Below, piece after piece: positions 19,133 through 27,514 of a stretch of DNA of 64,000 nt; position 1 is the stretch's first letter, and each line of letters starts with the position of its first letter. Location: positions 1-64,000 of the forward strand of contig NZ_RHQN01000001.1 in the NCBI RefSeq assembly GCF_003935425.1. Direction: 5' to 3'. Both the position numbers and the translations under genes were made by a program. The notes beneath the pieces are model-generated. The model was not told where the DNA came from. It did no database searches and saw only the letters and a list, made by a program, of their open reading frames with translations. The stretch is from Pseudomonas sp. v388 (lineage in GTDB: Bacteria > Pseudomonadota > Gammaproteobacteria > Pseudomonadales > Pseudomonadaceae).

Positions 19133-20032
19133 ATGCATTTCGACCTGGCTGATCTGCGCCTTTTCATCCATATCGGAGAATCGCCGAGCCTGACCCAGGG
19201 CGCACGCCGGGCATTTCTCTCGCCGGCTGCCGCCAGTGCCAGGATCAAGGCGCTGGAGGGCCAGCTCGACACCCGGCTGCTGTACAGGGACAGTCGCGGC
19301 GTCGAGCTGACGCCCGCCGGGCATAAACTGCTCAGGCACGCCCGGCTGATCATGAGCCAGGTCGACTATCTCAAGGCCGAGTTCACACACATGGGGTCCG
19401 ATTCGGTCGGGCATATCCGCATTTTCGCCAACACGACGGCGGTCACGGAATTCCTGCCCGAGGTGCTGGCGGGTTTTCTCGCCAGGCGGCCCGGTGTCAC
19501 CGTCGACCTCCAGGAGCGGCTGTCGCGTGACATTGTGCGGGGTGTGCTGGACGGCAGCACCGACATGGGTATCATCGCCGGGCCGGTGCAGGCCGCGGGT
19601 CTTCAGGTTCTTCACTTCAGCACCGACCGGCTGGTGCTGATCGTGCCTGTAGGGCATGAACTGGCGACCCGCAAGACCGTCACGCTGAAACAGACCTTGG
19701 CGTTTCAGCACATCGGCCTGCACGAAGGCAGCACGCTGCTGAGTTTTCTGCGCGATCATGTCGAAAAGCTGGGCGAGAGCCTGTCCCTGCGTATTCAGGT
19801 CTCAAGCTTTGAAGCGGTGTGCCGGATGGTCGAGGCGGGGGTGGGCATCGGCATCATTCCCGAATCGGCAGCCACAAGGCACAGCCGGACGCTGCAACTC
19901 GTCACTATCGATCTCGACGAACCCTGGGCCGTGCGCGAGCGCAGCATTCTGGTACGCGAACTCGAAGCGCTGCCGGGTACGGTCAGAGCGCTGATCGCTA
20001 CCCTGATGCCCGCCACTTCTGCGGTGCCTTGA
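19133..20032 (+). CDS. LysR-family regulator of the itaconate locus (RipR/ItcR position)
   Basis: 299 residues from ATG at 19133, with GGAGA eight bases upstream. The helix-turn-helix is at about residues 17-40 (PSLTQGARRAFLSPAAASARIKAL), and the effector domain begins near residue 90 (GHIRIFANTTAVTEFLPEVL). It is divergent from ich exactly as PA0877 is from PA0878, so it is very likely the itaconate-responsive activator. The dyad in the shared promoter and its copy before dctP suggest that it controls uptake and breakdown together. Confidence 0.87.
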   Translation: MHFDLADLRLFIHIGESPSLTQGARRAFLSPAAASARIKALEGQLDTRLLYRDSRGVELTPAGHKLLRHARLIMSQVDYLKAEFTHMGSDSVGHIRIFANTTAVTEFLPEVLAGFLARRPGVTVDLQERLSRDIVRGVLDGSTDMGIIAGPVQAAGLQVLHFSTDRLVLIVPVGHELATRKTVTLKQTLAFQHIGLHEGSTLLSFLRDHVEKLGESLSLRIQVSSFEAVCRMVEAGVGIGIIPESAATRHSRTLQLVTIDLDEPWAVRERSILVRELEALPGTVRALIATLMPATSAVP

Positions 20033-20514
20033 GCCGCACGATCAGCCCGCGCAGTCAGCAACCGCCCGGTGCTCTGGGCGATCATCCGGACCAGAAAACA
20101 GCTCAAGCCGAACGCCGCCAACCTGAAGGGAAGCATCACGTAACCCATGGTTTCGCCACCCCAGTGGGCGATGACCTAACCGCTGCGGATGGGCGCGGGC
20201 CTTCAAGAACCAGCGCTCACATGTCACGAAAGCCGACACCATCATCTTTCGATCCTCGCAAACCGACTGCGCTACTTGCTCAATGAAAGAACGCTGCTGC
20301 CCGAGGACTCCATTTAGAAAAAATCCCACGGAGCCTCCATGAAGCGGCGCGCGATATTGCTCGGCGCATCGCCGCGACACCTCAATACATGCGCTCTAAC
20401 GCGTAGTGGGAAGCGGGGTGGCGCCATCCGCGGTTGTCATCTTCGGTTTAGTGAAAGAACCGCAGTGTTCTGATGTCGATTCCAGAGCTCCCATAGGGCG
20501 CTTTACACAACTGA
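20033..20514. other. gene-free stretch upstream of the hmp regulatory region
   Basis: No credible gene. On the minus strand, around 20030-20150, there is a hydrophobic reading (MGYVMLPFRLAAFG and more) that could be a fragment of a membrane protein, but no start, stop context or family supports it. Confidence 0.4.
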
Positions 20515-20569
20515 GTCTAAATGACTCTTCCCATTGCGCTAGAGTCATTCTGACCCGAGTCTTAATGAC
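20515..20569 (+). promoter_or_regulatory. three NorR/FhpR-type activator sites (GT-N7-AC)
   Basis: Three copies of the GT-N7-AC motif with AT-rich centres lie at 20515-20525 (GTCTAAATGAC), 20544-20554 (GTCATTCTGAC) and 20559-20569 (GTCTTAATGAC). NorR-class NO-sensing enhancer-binding proteins use three such sites upstream of sigma-54 promoters. They lie 44-98 bases before the -24 element, a suitable place for enhancer binding. Confidence 0.75.
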
Positions 20570-20611
20570 CCATGGACTCGCGAAGTGTCCGGTTTACGGG
20601 GGTTTTGCATA

Positions 20612-20627
20612 TGGCACATTCGTTGCT
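20612..20627 (+). promoter_or_regulatory. sigma-54 (-24/-12) promoter of hmp
   Basis: TGGCAC-N5-TTGCT, with the GG at 20613-20614 and GC at 20625-20626 separated as required for RpoN. It ends 36 bases before the hmp start codon. It fits the known RpoN-dependent, NO-induced expression of flavohemoglobin in Pseudomonas. Confidence 0.85.
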
Positions 20628-20662
20628 CAGTCGTTAGCACTGACTGAGTTATCGGAGTTCAT

Positions 20663-21850
20663 ATGCTCACCCCATCGCAACGCGACATCATCAAGGCGAC
20701 AGTCCCGGTTTTGGAAACAGGCGGCGAGGCGCTCACGACCCACTTCTACAACATCATGCTGGCCGAGCACCCGGAGGTGCGGCCGTTGTTCAATCAGGCG
20801 CATCAGGCCAACGGGGCGCAGCCGCGTGCGCTTGCCAACGGTGTGTTGATGTACGCCAGAAATATTGACCGCCTGGAGAACCTCGGGCCGCTCGCGGGCC
20901 AGATCGTGAACAAGCACGTGGCGCTGCAGATCCTTCCCGAGCATTACCCGATTGTCGGCGCCTGTCTGCTGCGCGCCATCCGGGAAGTGCTGGGAGCTGA
21001 GACGGCCACGGATGAAGTGATTGACGCGTGGGCAGCCGCTTATCAGCAACTCGCCGACATCTTGATCGACGCCGAAGAGGGGATGTACGAGAGCATCGCC
21101 TCGGCGCCAGGCGGCTGGCGAGGCGGGCGACAGTTCAAAGTGGCCTGCAAGATCCCTGAAAGCAGTGAGATTACGTCGTTTTACCTCGAGCCGGTCGACG
21201 GCAAGCCGGTCGTGGCGCACAAGGCGGGCCAGTACATTGGCGTTCGTCTAAACATCAACGGTGCGGAAGTCCGGAGAAATTATTCGCTGTCAGCGCCTTC
21301 TTCGGGGGCTGGCTATCGCATCAGCGTCAAGCGCGAGCGAGGTGGCGTTGCCTCCAATTATCTCCACGATCAGGTCGCGGCCGGGTCAGTGCTTGAGCTG
21401 TTTCCGCCTGCCGGTAACTTCACGCTGACCGACGGGACCAAGCCGCTCGTGCTGATCAGCGGCGGCGTCGGCATCACTCCAACGCTTGCAATGGCCGAAA
21501 CGGCACTTGAGGCTGGTAACCGCCCGGTCGTGTTTATTCACTACGCTCGTAATGCCGAAGCGCAGGGCTTTCAGGGCGTGCTGGAAAACTGGCAGCGACG
21601 CTATCCGCTATTCAAGGCGTATGTGGTTCACAACCAAGCCGGCACCCATGCCGGGACTTACCCAAATGCCATTGGCCTGCCGTCTATAGAGCATCTGAAG
21701 CAGTGGCTACCCGCTGACAGAGATCAGGACGTCTACTTCCTGGGCCCTAAGCTTTTCATGGCGTTTATGAAGCGGTCGCTGCATGAGCTGCAAGTGCCTG
21801 AAGATCAGACGCACTATGAATTCTTCGGTCCCGCCGAAGCGCTGGTTTAG
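20663..21850 (+). CDS. hmp: flavohemoprotein, nitric oxide dioxygenase
   Basis: 395 residues, full length. The globin domain (1-140) has all key residues: Tyr29, Gln53, proximal His85 and Tyr95. The reductase part has the FAD motif RNYS at 205-208 and the NAD motif GGVGITP at 267-273. It converts NO and O2 to nitrate in the cytoplasm using NAD(P)H. Expression is predicted to be NO-induced through sigma-54 and a NorR/FhpR protein. The activator gene is not adjacent, unlike in several pseudomonads where fhpR is next to fhp. Confidence 0.96.
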   Translation: MLTPSQRDIIKATVPVLETGGEALTTHFYNIMLAEHPEVRPLFNQAHQANGAQPRALANGVLMYARNIDRLENLGPLAGQIVNKHVALQILPEHYPIVGACLLRAIREVLGAETATDEVIDAWAAAYQQLADILIDAEEGMYESIASAPGGWRGGRQFKVACKIPESSEITSFYLEPVDGKPVVAHKAGQYIGVRLNINGAEVRRNYSLSAPSSGAGYRISVKRERGGVASNYLHDQVAAGSVLELFPPAGNFTLTDGTKPLVLISGGVGITPTLAMAETALEAGNRPVVFIHYARNAEAQGFQGVLENWQRRYPLFKAYVVHNQAGTHAGTYPNAIGLPSIEHLKQWLPADRDQDVYFLGPKLFMAFMKRSLHELQVPEDQTHYEFFGPAEALV

Positions 21851-21926
21851 CAACTCTTGAAATGGCGTCCGGGAGCCGCTGGTGGCGCCATTGACCGAAA
21901 CTCACGACGCGTAAGGTAGGTGAATT

Positions 21927-23018
21927 ATGCCGAAACACGGATTATTGCCTTTGCTGGGTATCGAATACCCCATCATCCAGGCGCCCATGGTGGGCGTCTC
22001 GACGCCCAGGCTGGCCGCAGCGGTTTCGAATGCCGGTGGGCTGGGCTCTATCGGTCTGGGTGCCAGTAACGTCGATCAGGGGCGCGACTTGATCAGGCAG
22101 ACAAGAGCGCTTACCGCAAAGCCGTTCAACGTCAATATGTTTTGCCACCGTCCGGCAACCTTCGATCAGGCGAGAAACGATGCCTGGCTGGCGCACATAG
22201 CGTCTGCCTTCGCCGAGTTTGAAGCGGTCGCGCCCTCAACGTTAAGGGAGATCTACACAAGTTTCGTTGACGATCAAGCGATGTTGGCAATGCTGCTGGA
22301 AGAGCGGCCTCCCGTCGTCAGCTTCCATTTTGGCATGCCTTCTCGGGCCTGGATCGCGGAGCTTAACGCAGCAGGTATTTTCACCATCGGATGCGCCACG
22401 TCGCTGCATGAAGCGAGAGAACTTGAACACGCCGGTATCCGGGCAATCGTCGCCCAGGGTTATGAGGCTGGCGGCCATCGAGGCGTGTTCGATGATTCGC
22501 CGGGCCAGGACCACCAGATGGGTCTATTCGCTCTCTTACGTATTGTCACTCGGGAAGTGGATGTGCCGGTGATTGCCGCAGGAGGCATCATGGACGGCGC
22601 CGGCATTGAAGCTGCCATGATGCTTGGCGCGAGCGGTTGTCAGTTGGGCACAGCGTTCATTCTGTGCCCTGAGTCGTCCGCGACCCAAGAACACCGAGAG
22701 ACTCTGAAGACCGCCAAAGCTCATGAGACACGCGTCACCAGTTACATCTCGGGACGGCCCGCCCGTGGGATTGCCAATCGGCTTTACCTGGATTCCCACC
22801 TCGAAAAGATCCCGCTCCCGGCTGAATACCCGCTCGCCTACGACGTGGCCAAGGCCTTGCACGCCGCTGCCAGCGCCAAAGGTTGCCACGATTTTGCTGC
22901 TCAATGGGCAGGTCAAGGCGCCCCGCTGGCCAGAGAATTACCGGCAGCAGTTCTTCTGCAAACGCTTGTCCAGGAGATGCGCACCGCATCGACTCTGATC
23001 GCTGAAAAAGGTAACTGA
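21927..23018 (+). CDS. nitronate monooxygenase (2-nitropropane dioxygenase family)
   Basis: 363 residues with the FMN-dependent NMO barrel. It opens with [36 protein letters not shown], and the flavin-binding blocks are [12 protein letters not shown] (with the catalytic His) and [31 protein letters not shown]. It oxidises alkyl nitronates, so its place directly after hmp makes a nitrosative/nitro-compound detoxification pair plausible. The gap of 76 bases includes a weak 7-bp inverted repeat (AATGGCG/CGCCATT), so co-transcription is not certain. Confidence 0.88.
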   Translation: MPKHGLLPLLGIEYPIIQAPMVGVSTPRLAAAVSNAGGLGSIGLGASNVDQGRDLIRQTRALTAKPFNVNMFCHRPATFDQARNDAWLAHIASAFAEFEAVAPSTLREIYTSFVDDQAMLAMLLEERPPVVSFHFGMPSRAWIAELNAAGIFTIGCATSLHEARELEHAGIRAIVAQGYEAGGHRGVFDDSPGQDHQMGLFALLRIVTREVDVPVIAAGGIMDGAGIEAAMMLGASGCQLGTAFILCPESSATQEHRETLKTAKAHETRVTSYISGRPARGIANRLYLDSHLEKIPLPAEYPLAYDVAKALHAAASAKGCHDFAAQWAGQGAPLARELPAAVLLQTLVQEMRTASTLIAEKGN

Positions 23019-23019
23019 T

Positions 23020-23109
23020 ATGCCGCTGCTCAAAATTGATGTACGGGAAGTCGCCAATACGCAAGCCGTTCAAAGGCTCGCAGCCAGCCAGCTCGTAACG
23101 GTATCGTGA
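23020..23109 (+). pseudogene. tautomerase family remnant
   Basis: Twenty-nine codons with ATG two bases after the nitronate monooxygenase stop and an AAGGTAA site upstream. It begins MPLLKIDV, the start of 4-oxalocrotonate tautomerase-like proteins with the catalytic Pro1, then stops after 29 residues instead of the usual 60-140. Without its second strand and helix it cannot fold as the family does. It looks like the front end of a deleted gene. Confidence 0.55.
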
Positions 23110-23133
23110 GCTGGGTTTGAAGGAGGATGCATC

Positions 23134-23664
23134 ATGAACAGCCAGGTTTTCGTAGCGGTGCATGCGCTGTTGTGCCGCTTCTTCGCGGCGTTTGATAAAC
23201 GAGACTGGGAGGCTATGAGCGGTTGCCTGGCCGGCAAAGTCTTCGTCGACTATTTGTCATCGGGTCGAGAACCCCCTGGATTCATGACCCGAGAGGCGTT
23301 TGTAACCAACCGCATGACAGCGGTCGACAACCTGAAAAAGCAGCACAGTTTTTCCAACCTCGTCGTCAAGGATTCTTCCAATGACCATCGCGTCGGGGCG
23401 AGCTGCAATTACCTTATTTGAGGTTCGATCCGTTCAAGCGGCCGCGGAAATCAGCGCCATGCGGAAGGCGCCTTGTTGCTGACGACCTGCGACGAGGTTC
23501 CGGTCAGATGGACGATCCTGCGTCGGTTCGCGACTCGGCGTCCATCTGAGCGTATGTTCCAGTGGAATCACCCACTCTCGTCAACGTCTCCTCTTGTGCG
23601 ATTTACCGGGCGTTCCCTGCGATTGCAGCTTATACCGCTTCAAAAGGCGCGCAGGCCCAGCTGA
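23134..23664 (+). pseudogene. SnoaL/NTF2-like protein interrupted by a nonsense codon
   Basis: The frame from the ATG at 23134 (GGAGG upstream) gives 95 residues of an NTF2/SnoaL fold (LLCRFFAAFDKRDWEAMSGCL, CNYLI) and stops at the TGA at 23419-23421. The same frame then continues with family-like sequence (RHAEGALLLTTCDEV, RWTIL). A CGA-to-TGA change would explain the break. Beyond about 23520 the frame runs into an SDR remnant in another frame, so the true 3' end is also lost. Confidence 0.6.
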
Positions 23665-23717
23665 TGAGAGAGTTCGGCGTTGAAATAGTGATGTCGCTCA
23701 TTGGTGAATTTATCTAA
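23550..23717 (+). pseudogene. short-chain dehydrogenase remnant
   Basis: In this frame the sequence reads LVNVSSCAIYRAFP and then AAYTASKGAQAQLMREFGVEI, which is the catalytic Ser and the Y-x3-K helix of an SDR. The Rossmann N-terminus and the C-terminal third are missing. It is a fragment fused behind the broken NTF2-like gene. Confidence 0.6.
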
Positions 23718-23797
23718 CCAGCCTATCCAGGCGCGTGCGGCTTATTCCTGGCATTTGATGACCGTACACTGCGGCCGATCTCAGGAGGAGCATCACG

Positions 23798-23998
23798 ATG
23801 AAAACACGCATCGACATCGACATCGACATTGTCGGGCCAGGGCCTGGCGTTGCGGGAATTGCTGCGAACTGCGCGCATCCAGGACGCCTGATCGCACCGG
23901 GCAGTACGGCGTACGCGAATATCCATCGCGCTTCGCCCGCCCGGCTGGAGGGTCTGCTGGCACATAAAGCGCTGAAACTGACGACGGACACGTTATGA
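23798..23998 (+). CDS. small hypothetical protein, 66 residues
   Basis: ATG preceded by a strong AGGAGG eight to thirteen bases upstream, so it is probably translated. The N-terminus contains a short IDIDIDI repeat followed by a Gly/Pro/Ala-rich region. No signal peptide, membrane segment or family was recognised. Its stop overlaps the start of the lipocalin-like gene (ATGA), suggesting coupled translation with it. It could also be the shortened end of a larger lost protein. Confidence 0.5.
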   Translation: MKTRIDIDIDIVGPGPGVAGIAANCAHPGRLIAPGSTAYANIHRASPARLEGLLAHKALKLTTDTL

Positions 23999-24495
23999 AA
24001 AGGCTCGCCGCAATGTTGCTCGCGACCTTGAGCGTCGTCGGGTGCAGCCACGCCATGCCTCCTTCCGCGACCCCGAACCAGCTGGCGGGTACCTGGCGCA
24101 TGATTTCCGCCACGTTGGAACGCGACGGTAAGATTGAGCAGCCCTATGGTGATAATCCTCAAGGCATGCTTGTTTTCACTGCCGACATGCATTTTGTCGA
24201 GGTATTAACCAATGGTCAGACCCCGCATTTTGGTTCCAACGCACGCGGCGGCGGCACCGATGACGAAAACAGGCGCGCCATGGCATCGAGTATTGGATTC
24301 TTCGGCACCTACACAGTGAACGAACAAGGCCATTTTTCAGGCAATCGCGTTGAGGGCGCGACGTTTCCCAACTGGGTGGGCGCTGTTCGGACGGAACGCG
24401 ATCTGCAGCTCAGGGTGGAAGGGGAGCGAATGTACGAAACGTTCATTCGCCCGGATGGCGGACGAGTCACCGCAGAATTCATGCGGGTTCGATAG
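23995..24495 (+). CDS. lipocalin-like domain lipoprotein
   Basis: 166 residues. The signal peptide ends in the lipobox-like LSVVGC, so it is probably a lipoprotein. The mature part has the Lipocalin_5 start NQLAGTWRMISATLERDGK and the family's NPQGMLVFTADMHFVEVL, followed by a beta-barrel pattern. Ligand unknown. Its start overlaps the stop of the small upstream gene by four bases. Confidence 0.8.
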   Translation: MKRLAAMLLATLSVVGCSHAMPPSATPNQLAGTWRMISATLERDGKIEQPYGDNPQGMLVFTADMHFVEVLTNGQTPHFGSNARGGGTDDENRRAMASSIGFFGTYTVNEQGHFSGNRVEGATFPNWVGAVRTERDLQLRVEGERMYETFIRPDGGRVTAEFMRVR

Positions 24496-24786
24496 CAATG
24501 CCCAGCTAGTGGGCCCCCGAAAGCCACAACGGCACGACGTTGCACGCTCTACTGCGGGGCACCGGTGGCGCGCTGGACACTGGCACAGTCATCCTGGCTG
24601 AGGCGGGGCTTCTTAAATCATCGGGCAACCGGGCATTGCGAGCACATGGAGGCTTTACGGGATGCAGATCAGCCTGATGCACACCCTCAGTCGTCAGTCG
24701 GCGAAATGTGCATAGTCCGCAGCCGGGTGTCGCCACTGGCTAACGACCAGAGGCGACTGGTGGGCGGGGCGACATCTGATGAGTAG
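24496..24786. other. gene-free stretch
   Basis: About 290 bases with no credible start signals or recognisable family on either strand. It adjoins the eroded minus-strand fragment at 24787. Confidence 0.4.
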
Positions 24787-24960
24787 CTATGCTTGGTTTA
24801 CCGCCCGAACTGATTGAGCAGATTGGGCTTGCCGTGCATGGTATTCAACCCCTTCAGCGGTCACCCGAATGTCGGGATGCCCGGGCTGGTCAGCAATAAA
24901 CTACTCCACAAAGAATGTTTGCGCCCAGTCAGTGAACGCATCAACACCCCCACTGGGGGA
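24787..24960 (-). pseudogene. C-terminal fragment of an unidentified protein, with internal stop
   Basis: On the minus strand one frame reads VDAFTDWAQTFFVE, then a TAG (24901-24903), then FIADQPGHPDIRVTAEGVEY and HARQAQSAQS before its final stop at 24787. The composition is protein-like across the stop. No family was recognised, and chance is possible. Confidence 0.3.
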
Positions 24961-24987
24961 GCGTAGAGGCCCCGAGAGGAGTCCACC

Positions 24988-25368
24988 ATGACCGTAGTCG
25001 ATAGACTCAAGTATTTGCGCGTCGTTTTGGTTCTAGCTGGCCTTGCATGCCTTGCTCTCTACCCGCTTATGGTGTTCTGGCCATCCGGCTGGGCCTGGCA
25101 CGTCGGTCACTCGGACTACCCGATGATGATCGTTGGCATCTACGCCACATTGGGCGTGTTCCTGATCCTGGCCGCACGTCATCCATTAGCCAATCTGAGC
25201 CTGATCTGGTTCACCGTTTGGTCCAGCGCCGTACATGGAGGAATCATGGCTGTCCAGGCGATCACCCAGCCGGGGCAAATGGGGCACTTGGCGGGTGACG
25301 TGCCGGCGCTGTTCATCGTGGCAGTTGCCTTGGCCATCTTGACGCCACGCTCACATTCGACTGCTTAA
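24988..25368 (+). CDS. four-helix membrane protein (DUF6632-like)
   Basis: 126 residues with four hydrophobic segments at about 11-31, 46-66, 70-90 and 105-122. A GAGAGGAG site lies just before the ATG. The pattern (WHVGHSDYPMMIVGIYATLGVFLILAARHP, then VWSSAVHGGIMAVQA) is that of the DUF6632 small membrane proteins, whose function is unknown. It is flanked by eroded sequence on both sides and appears to be a single-gene unit. Confidence 0.75.
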   Translation: MTVVDRLKYLRVVLVLAGLACLALYPLMVFWPSGWAWHVGHSDYPMMIVGIYATLGVFLILAARHPLANLSLIWFTVWSSAVHGGIMAVQAITQPGQMGHLAGDVPALFIVAVALAILTPRSHSTA

Positions 25369-25394
25369 CCCCGGATCAACAACGGGGCCTGAAA

Positions 25395-25547
25395 TCAGAC
25401 CTGATTACCGGTAAAACCGCTGGGGAGCACAGATTCCTCTTGCGCCATTTCGATTGCCTGTTGCGACGCAGCTCAAGCGGACGCGCCCGTTATAAAGGCC
25501 GCCGCAAGGGCGAGGGAGCGTGCAAATGACTTCATGTGATTTTCCAT
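25395..25547 (-). pseudogene. small secreted protein interrupted by a stop right after the signal peptide
   Basis: From ATG at 25547 or 25535 the minus strand encodes a textbook signal peptide (MKSFARSLALAAAFITGASA), then a TGA at 25473-25475. The same frame continues for 25 codons (AASQQAIEMAQEE and more) to a second stop at 25395-25397. It lies 25 bases downstream of the MFS gene on the same strand and was probably its operon partner. Confidence 0.45.
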
Positions 25548-25571
25548 GGATTGGGTAGGGATGAGGACAGT

Positions 25572-26786
25572 TCAACGGCTCGCCTGAGCGCGGCGGCCCG
25601 GCGGAAAGGCGAAGCGACGTGCTGCCAGAGCTATGGCGAAAGAGGCCGAGGCGAGCGCGGCGACTACGGGTGGCAGCATCGGCGTGCCTCCATTGGTAAG
25701 CAGAGTTCCGCCGAGAAAACCACCGGCTGCGATTGCAAGGTTCCAGGCAGTGGTCACCATTGCTTGTGCCAAATCCACCCCGTCGCCGGCCGCATCCGCC
25801 GAGGCAGTCTGCATCATTGCGCCGGCCCCGCCGAAGCCCAGGCCCCAGATCACGGCACCGGCGTAGACGGCGATGCTCTGGTCCCCGGCGACAGCAAGAA
25901 AGGTGGCGGTAACCGCGAACGATCCAATCGCGATGAGCACCATCCGGCGCAACATCCGATCCACCCACCGTCCGACAATCCAGATTCCAATGAGCGAGCT
26001 GATGCCGAAGGTCAGCAGGACGAGGTCCACACGTGCTTCGGCAGCCGTTGAGAATGGGGCAATGTAGGTGTAGAGGATGTTGTGTGCTGTCATCCAGGTC
26101 AGAATGACGAGCAGGATCGGCATGACGCCTTTCGTCCCGAGAACTCGAAGAAGGGAGGGTCGATCATCGCCCGTTCGGCCGGGAGCATCGGGTACTTTTG
26201 CGATGATCCAACCAACCAGCAGGACACCCAGCGTCGACAGAGTCAGGAATGCCCCGCGCCATCCGACCAGGCTCCCCAGAAACGTCCCCAAAGGAACACC
26301 TAGCGAAAGCGCCAAGGGCACACCAACCATGGCAATCGCCATTGCCGGCCCTGTCTGGTCGGGGCGTACGATGCTTCGCGCGTAGCCGGCCAGTATCCCC
26401 CAGGCGAGTCCGGCTGCGCAGCCTGCGATGAACCGCGCGACCAATACGACGCCGACCGAGTCCGCCAGTCCCGTCAGCGTGTTTCCAAGCACGAAGCATA
26501 TGATCGTCGCGAGTAGCACGGACCTTCGTCTAAAGCCTTGCGTCAGACTGGTGAGCGGAATCGCAGCCAGCAGCGACCCCAGCGCGTAGACGGTAACGAG
26601 CTGCCCGGCGACGGCTTCAGAGACACTGAGACCAGAGGCGATCTGTGGCAACAGGCCGGCGGGAAGCGTTTCGGTGACGATGCACAGGAAGCCGCTGGCC
26701 GCCAGGCCGGACAGCGCCGCGGTCGGCAGAGTAGAGCCTGACTTGGGTTTTCCTATGGAGAGGCTGGGGGATGGGGAAGGCTGCAT
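25572..26786 (-). CDS. MFS transporter, DHA1/AraJ-like
   Basis: 404 residues with 12 predicted membrane segments. The MFS loop signature is LTQGFRRRSVLLATII after TM2, and TM5 carries the Pro/Gly-rich antiporter-like stretch VGVPLALSLGVPLGTFLG. This group exports sugars or small drugs by proton exchange. It is divergent from a TetR gene with a 118-base gap, the usual arrangement for a repressor-controlled efflux pump. Confidence 0.85.
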   Translation of the reverse strand: MQPSPSPSLSIGKPKSGSTLPTAALSGLAASGFLCIVTETLPAGLLPQIASGLSVSEAVAGQLVTVYALGSLLAAIPLTSLTQGFRRRSVLLATIICFVLGNTLTGLADSVGVVLVARFIAGCAAGLAWGILAGYARSIVRPDQTGPAMAIAMVGVPLALSLGVPLGTFLGSLVGWRGAFLTLSTLGVLLVGWIIAKVPDAPGRTGDDRPSLLRVLGTKGVMPILLVILTWMTAHNILYTYIAPFSTAAEARVDLVLLTFGISSLIGIWIVGRWVDRMLRRMVLIAIGSFAVTATFLAVAGDQSIAVYAGAVIWGLGFGGAGAMMQTASADAAGDGVDLAQAMVTTAWNLAIAAGGFLGGTLLTNGGTPMLPPVVAALASASFAIALAARRFAFPPGRRAQASR

Positions 26787-26855
26787 GGTTTTCCTTGTGA
26801 GGGTGGTAGCACCGGGTCTTCGGGTGCGGCGATGGGAGAAGGTGGTTATTTACGT

Positions 26856-26869
26856 TATAGGTCACTATA
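26856..26869. promoter_or_regulatory. possible TetR operator
   Basis: TATAG-N4-CTATA in the AT-rich MFS/TetR intergenic region. GGGTA also occurs twice in direct repeat at 26875-26891. Both are short and offered only as candidates. Confidence 0.3.
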
Positions 26870-26904
26870 TTATTGGGTATCCATATGGGTAAAGGAATTT
26901 TGTA

Positions 26905-27513
26905 ATGGTTGTTAATGAAATTAAGAGATCGCGTGGACGGCCGCGTGAGTTTTCGCTTGAGGACGCCGTCCAGGTCGGACAGGATTTGTTTCACGAGCAC
27001 GGCTATGAGAACGTCAGCGTGGCCACGCTGACTGAGGCAATCGGGATCACAGCGCCCAGCTTCTATAGTGCTTTCGGAAGTAAAGGGGCTTTTTTCAGAG
27101 ATGCGTTGCAGCACTACTCGGCCACGGTGGTGCCACTGGACCGCTTCCTGACCCCCGGCAATTCGCCTCAGGCGGCGCTCAGAGATATGTTGACGGCTGC
27201 GGCGCGAGCCTACGCTGCGCATCCTCGGCGACGCGGCTGTTTTATTTTGGAACACGCCAAGGCCGGAACCACCGATTGGGGCAGCGAGGCCTCAAAAAAA
27301 GCAGGGCAAAACCGCGAGCGGATGCTTTCTTTTCTCAAGTCATCCGGCACGCCAAGGCCTGCGCTCATTGCGGATTACGTCTCGGTAACAATGCTCGGGC
27401 TATCGGCCGCTGCGCGTGAAGGATGGCAGGAGAGCAGGCTGATTGACGTCGCTGAGACCTCAGCGCGTGTGCTCGATCAGATGATGGGGTGTGAAGCGCA
27501 ACGCAGTCACTGA
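26905..27513 (+). CDS. TetR-family transcriptional regulator
   Basis: 202 residues. The N-terminal helix-turn-helix is at about residues 30-60 (NVSVATLTEAIGITAPSFYSAFGSKGAFFRDAL), and the C-terminal ligand domain contains the TetR_C-like block RRGCFILEHAKA. It is divergent from and probably represses the MFS gene at 26786. Its stop is followed almost directly by a fossil of hemagglutinin repeat. Confidence 0.87.
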   Translation: MVVNEIKRSRGRPREFSLEDAVQVGQDLFHEHGYENVSVATLTEAIGITAPSFYSAFGSKGAFFRDALQHYSATVVPLDRFLTPGNSPQAALRDMLTAAARAYAAHPRRRGCFILEHAKAGTTDWGSEASKKAGQNRERMLSFLKSSGTPRPALIADYVSVTMLGLSAAAREGWQESRLIDVAETSARVLDQMMGCEAQRSH

Positions 27514-27514
27514 C

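Noticed and set aside
20030-20150. Hydrophobic minus-strand reading that resembles part of a membrane protein
   Set aside because: No start, no family match and no extension in any frame; listed only as gene-free DNA.
21861-21892. AATGGCG/CGCCATT hairpin after hmp as a terminator
   Set aside because: The stem is only seven base pairs with a long loop and no T-run, so termination is not supported.
23795-23840. Tandem ATCGAC units as a microsatellite
   Set aside because: Only about three units, fully inside a probable coding frame (IDIDIDI).
26875-26891. Direct repeat GGGTA-N7-GGGTA in the tetR/MFS gap as an operator
   Set aside because: TetR proteins bind inverted repeats; the repeat is too short to support on its own.
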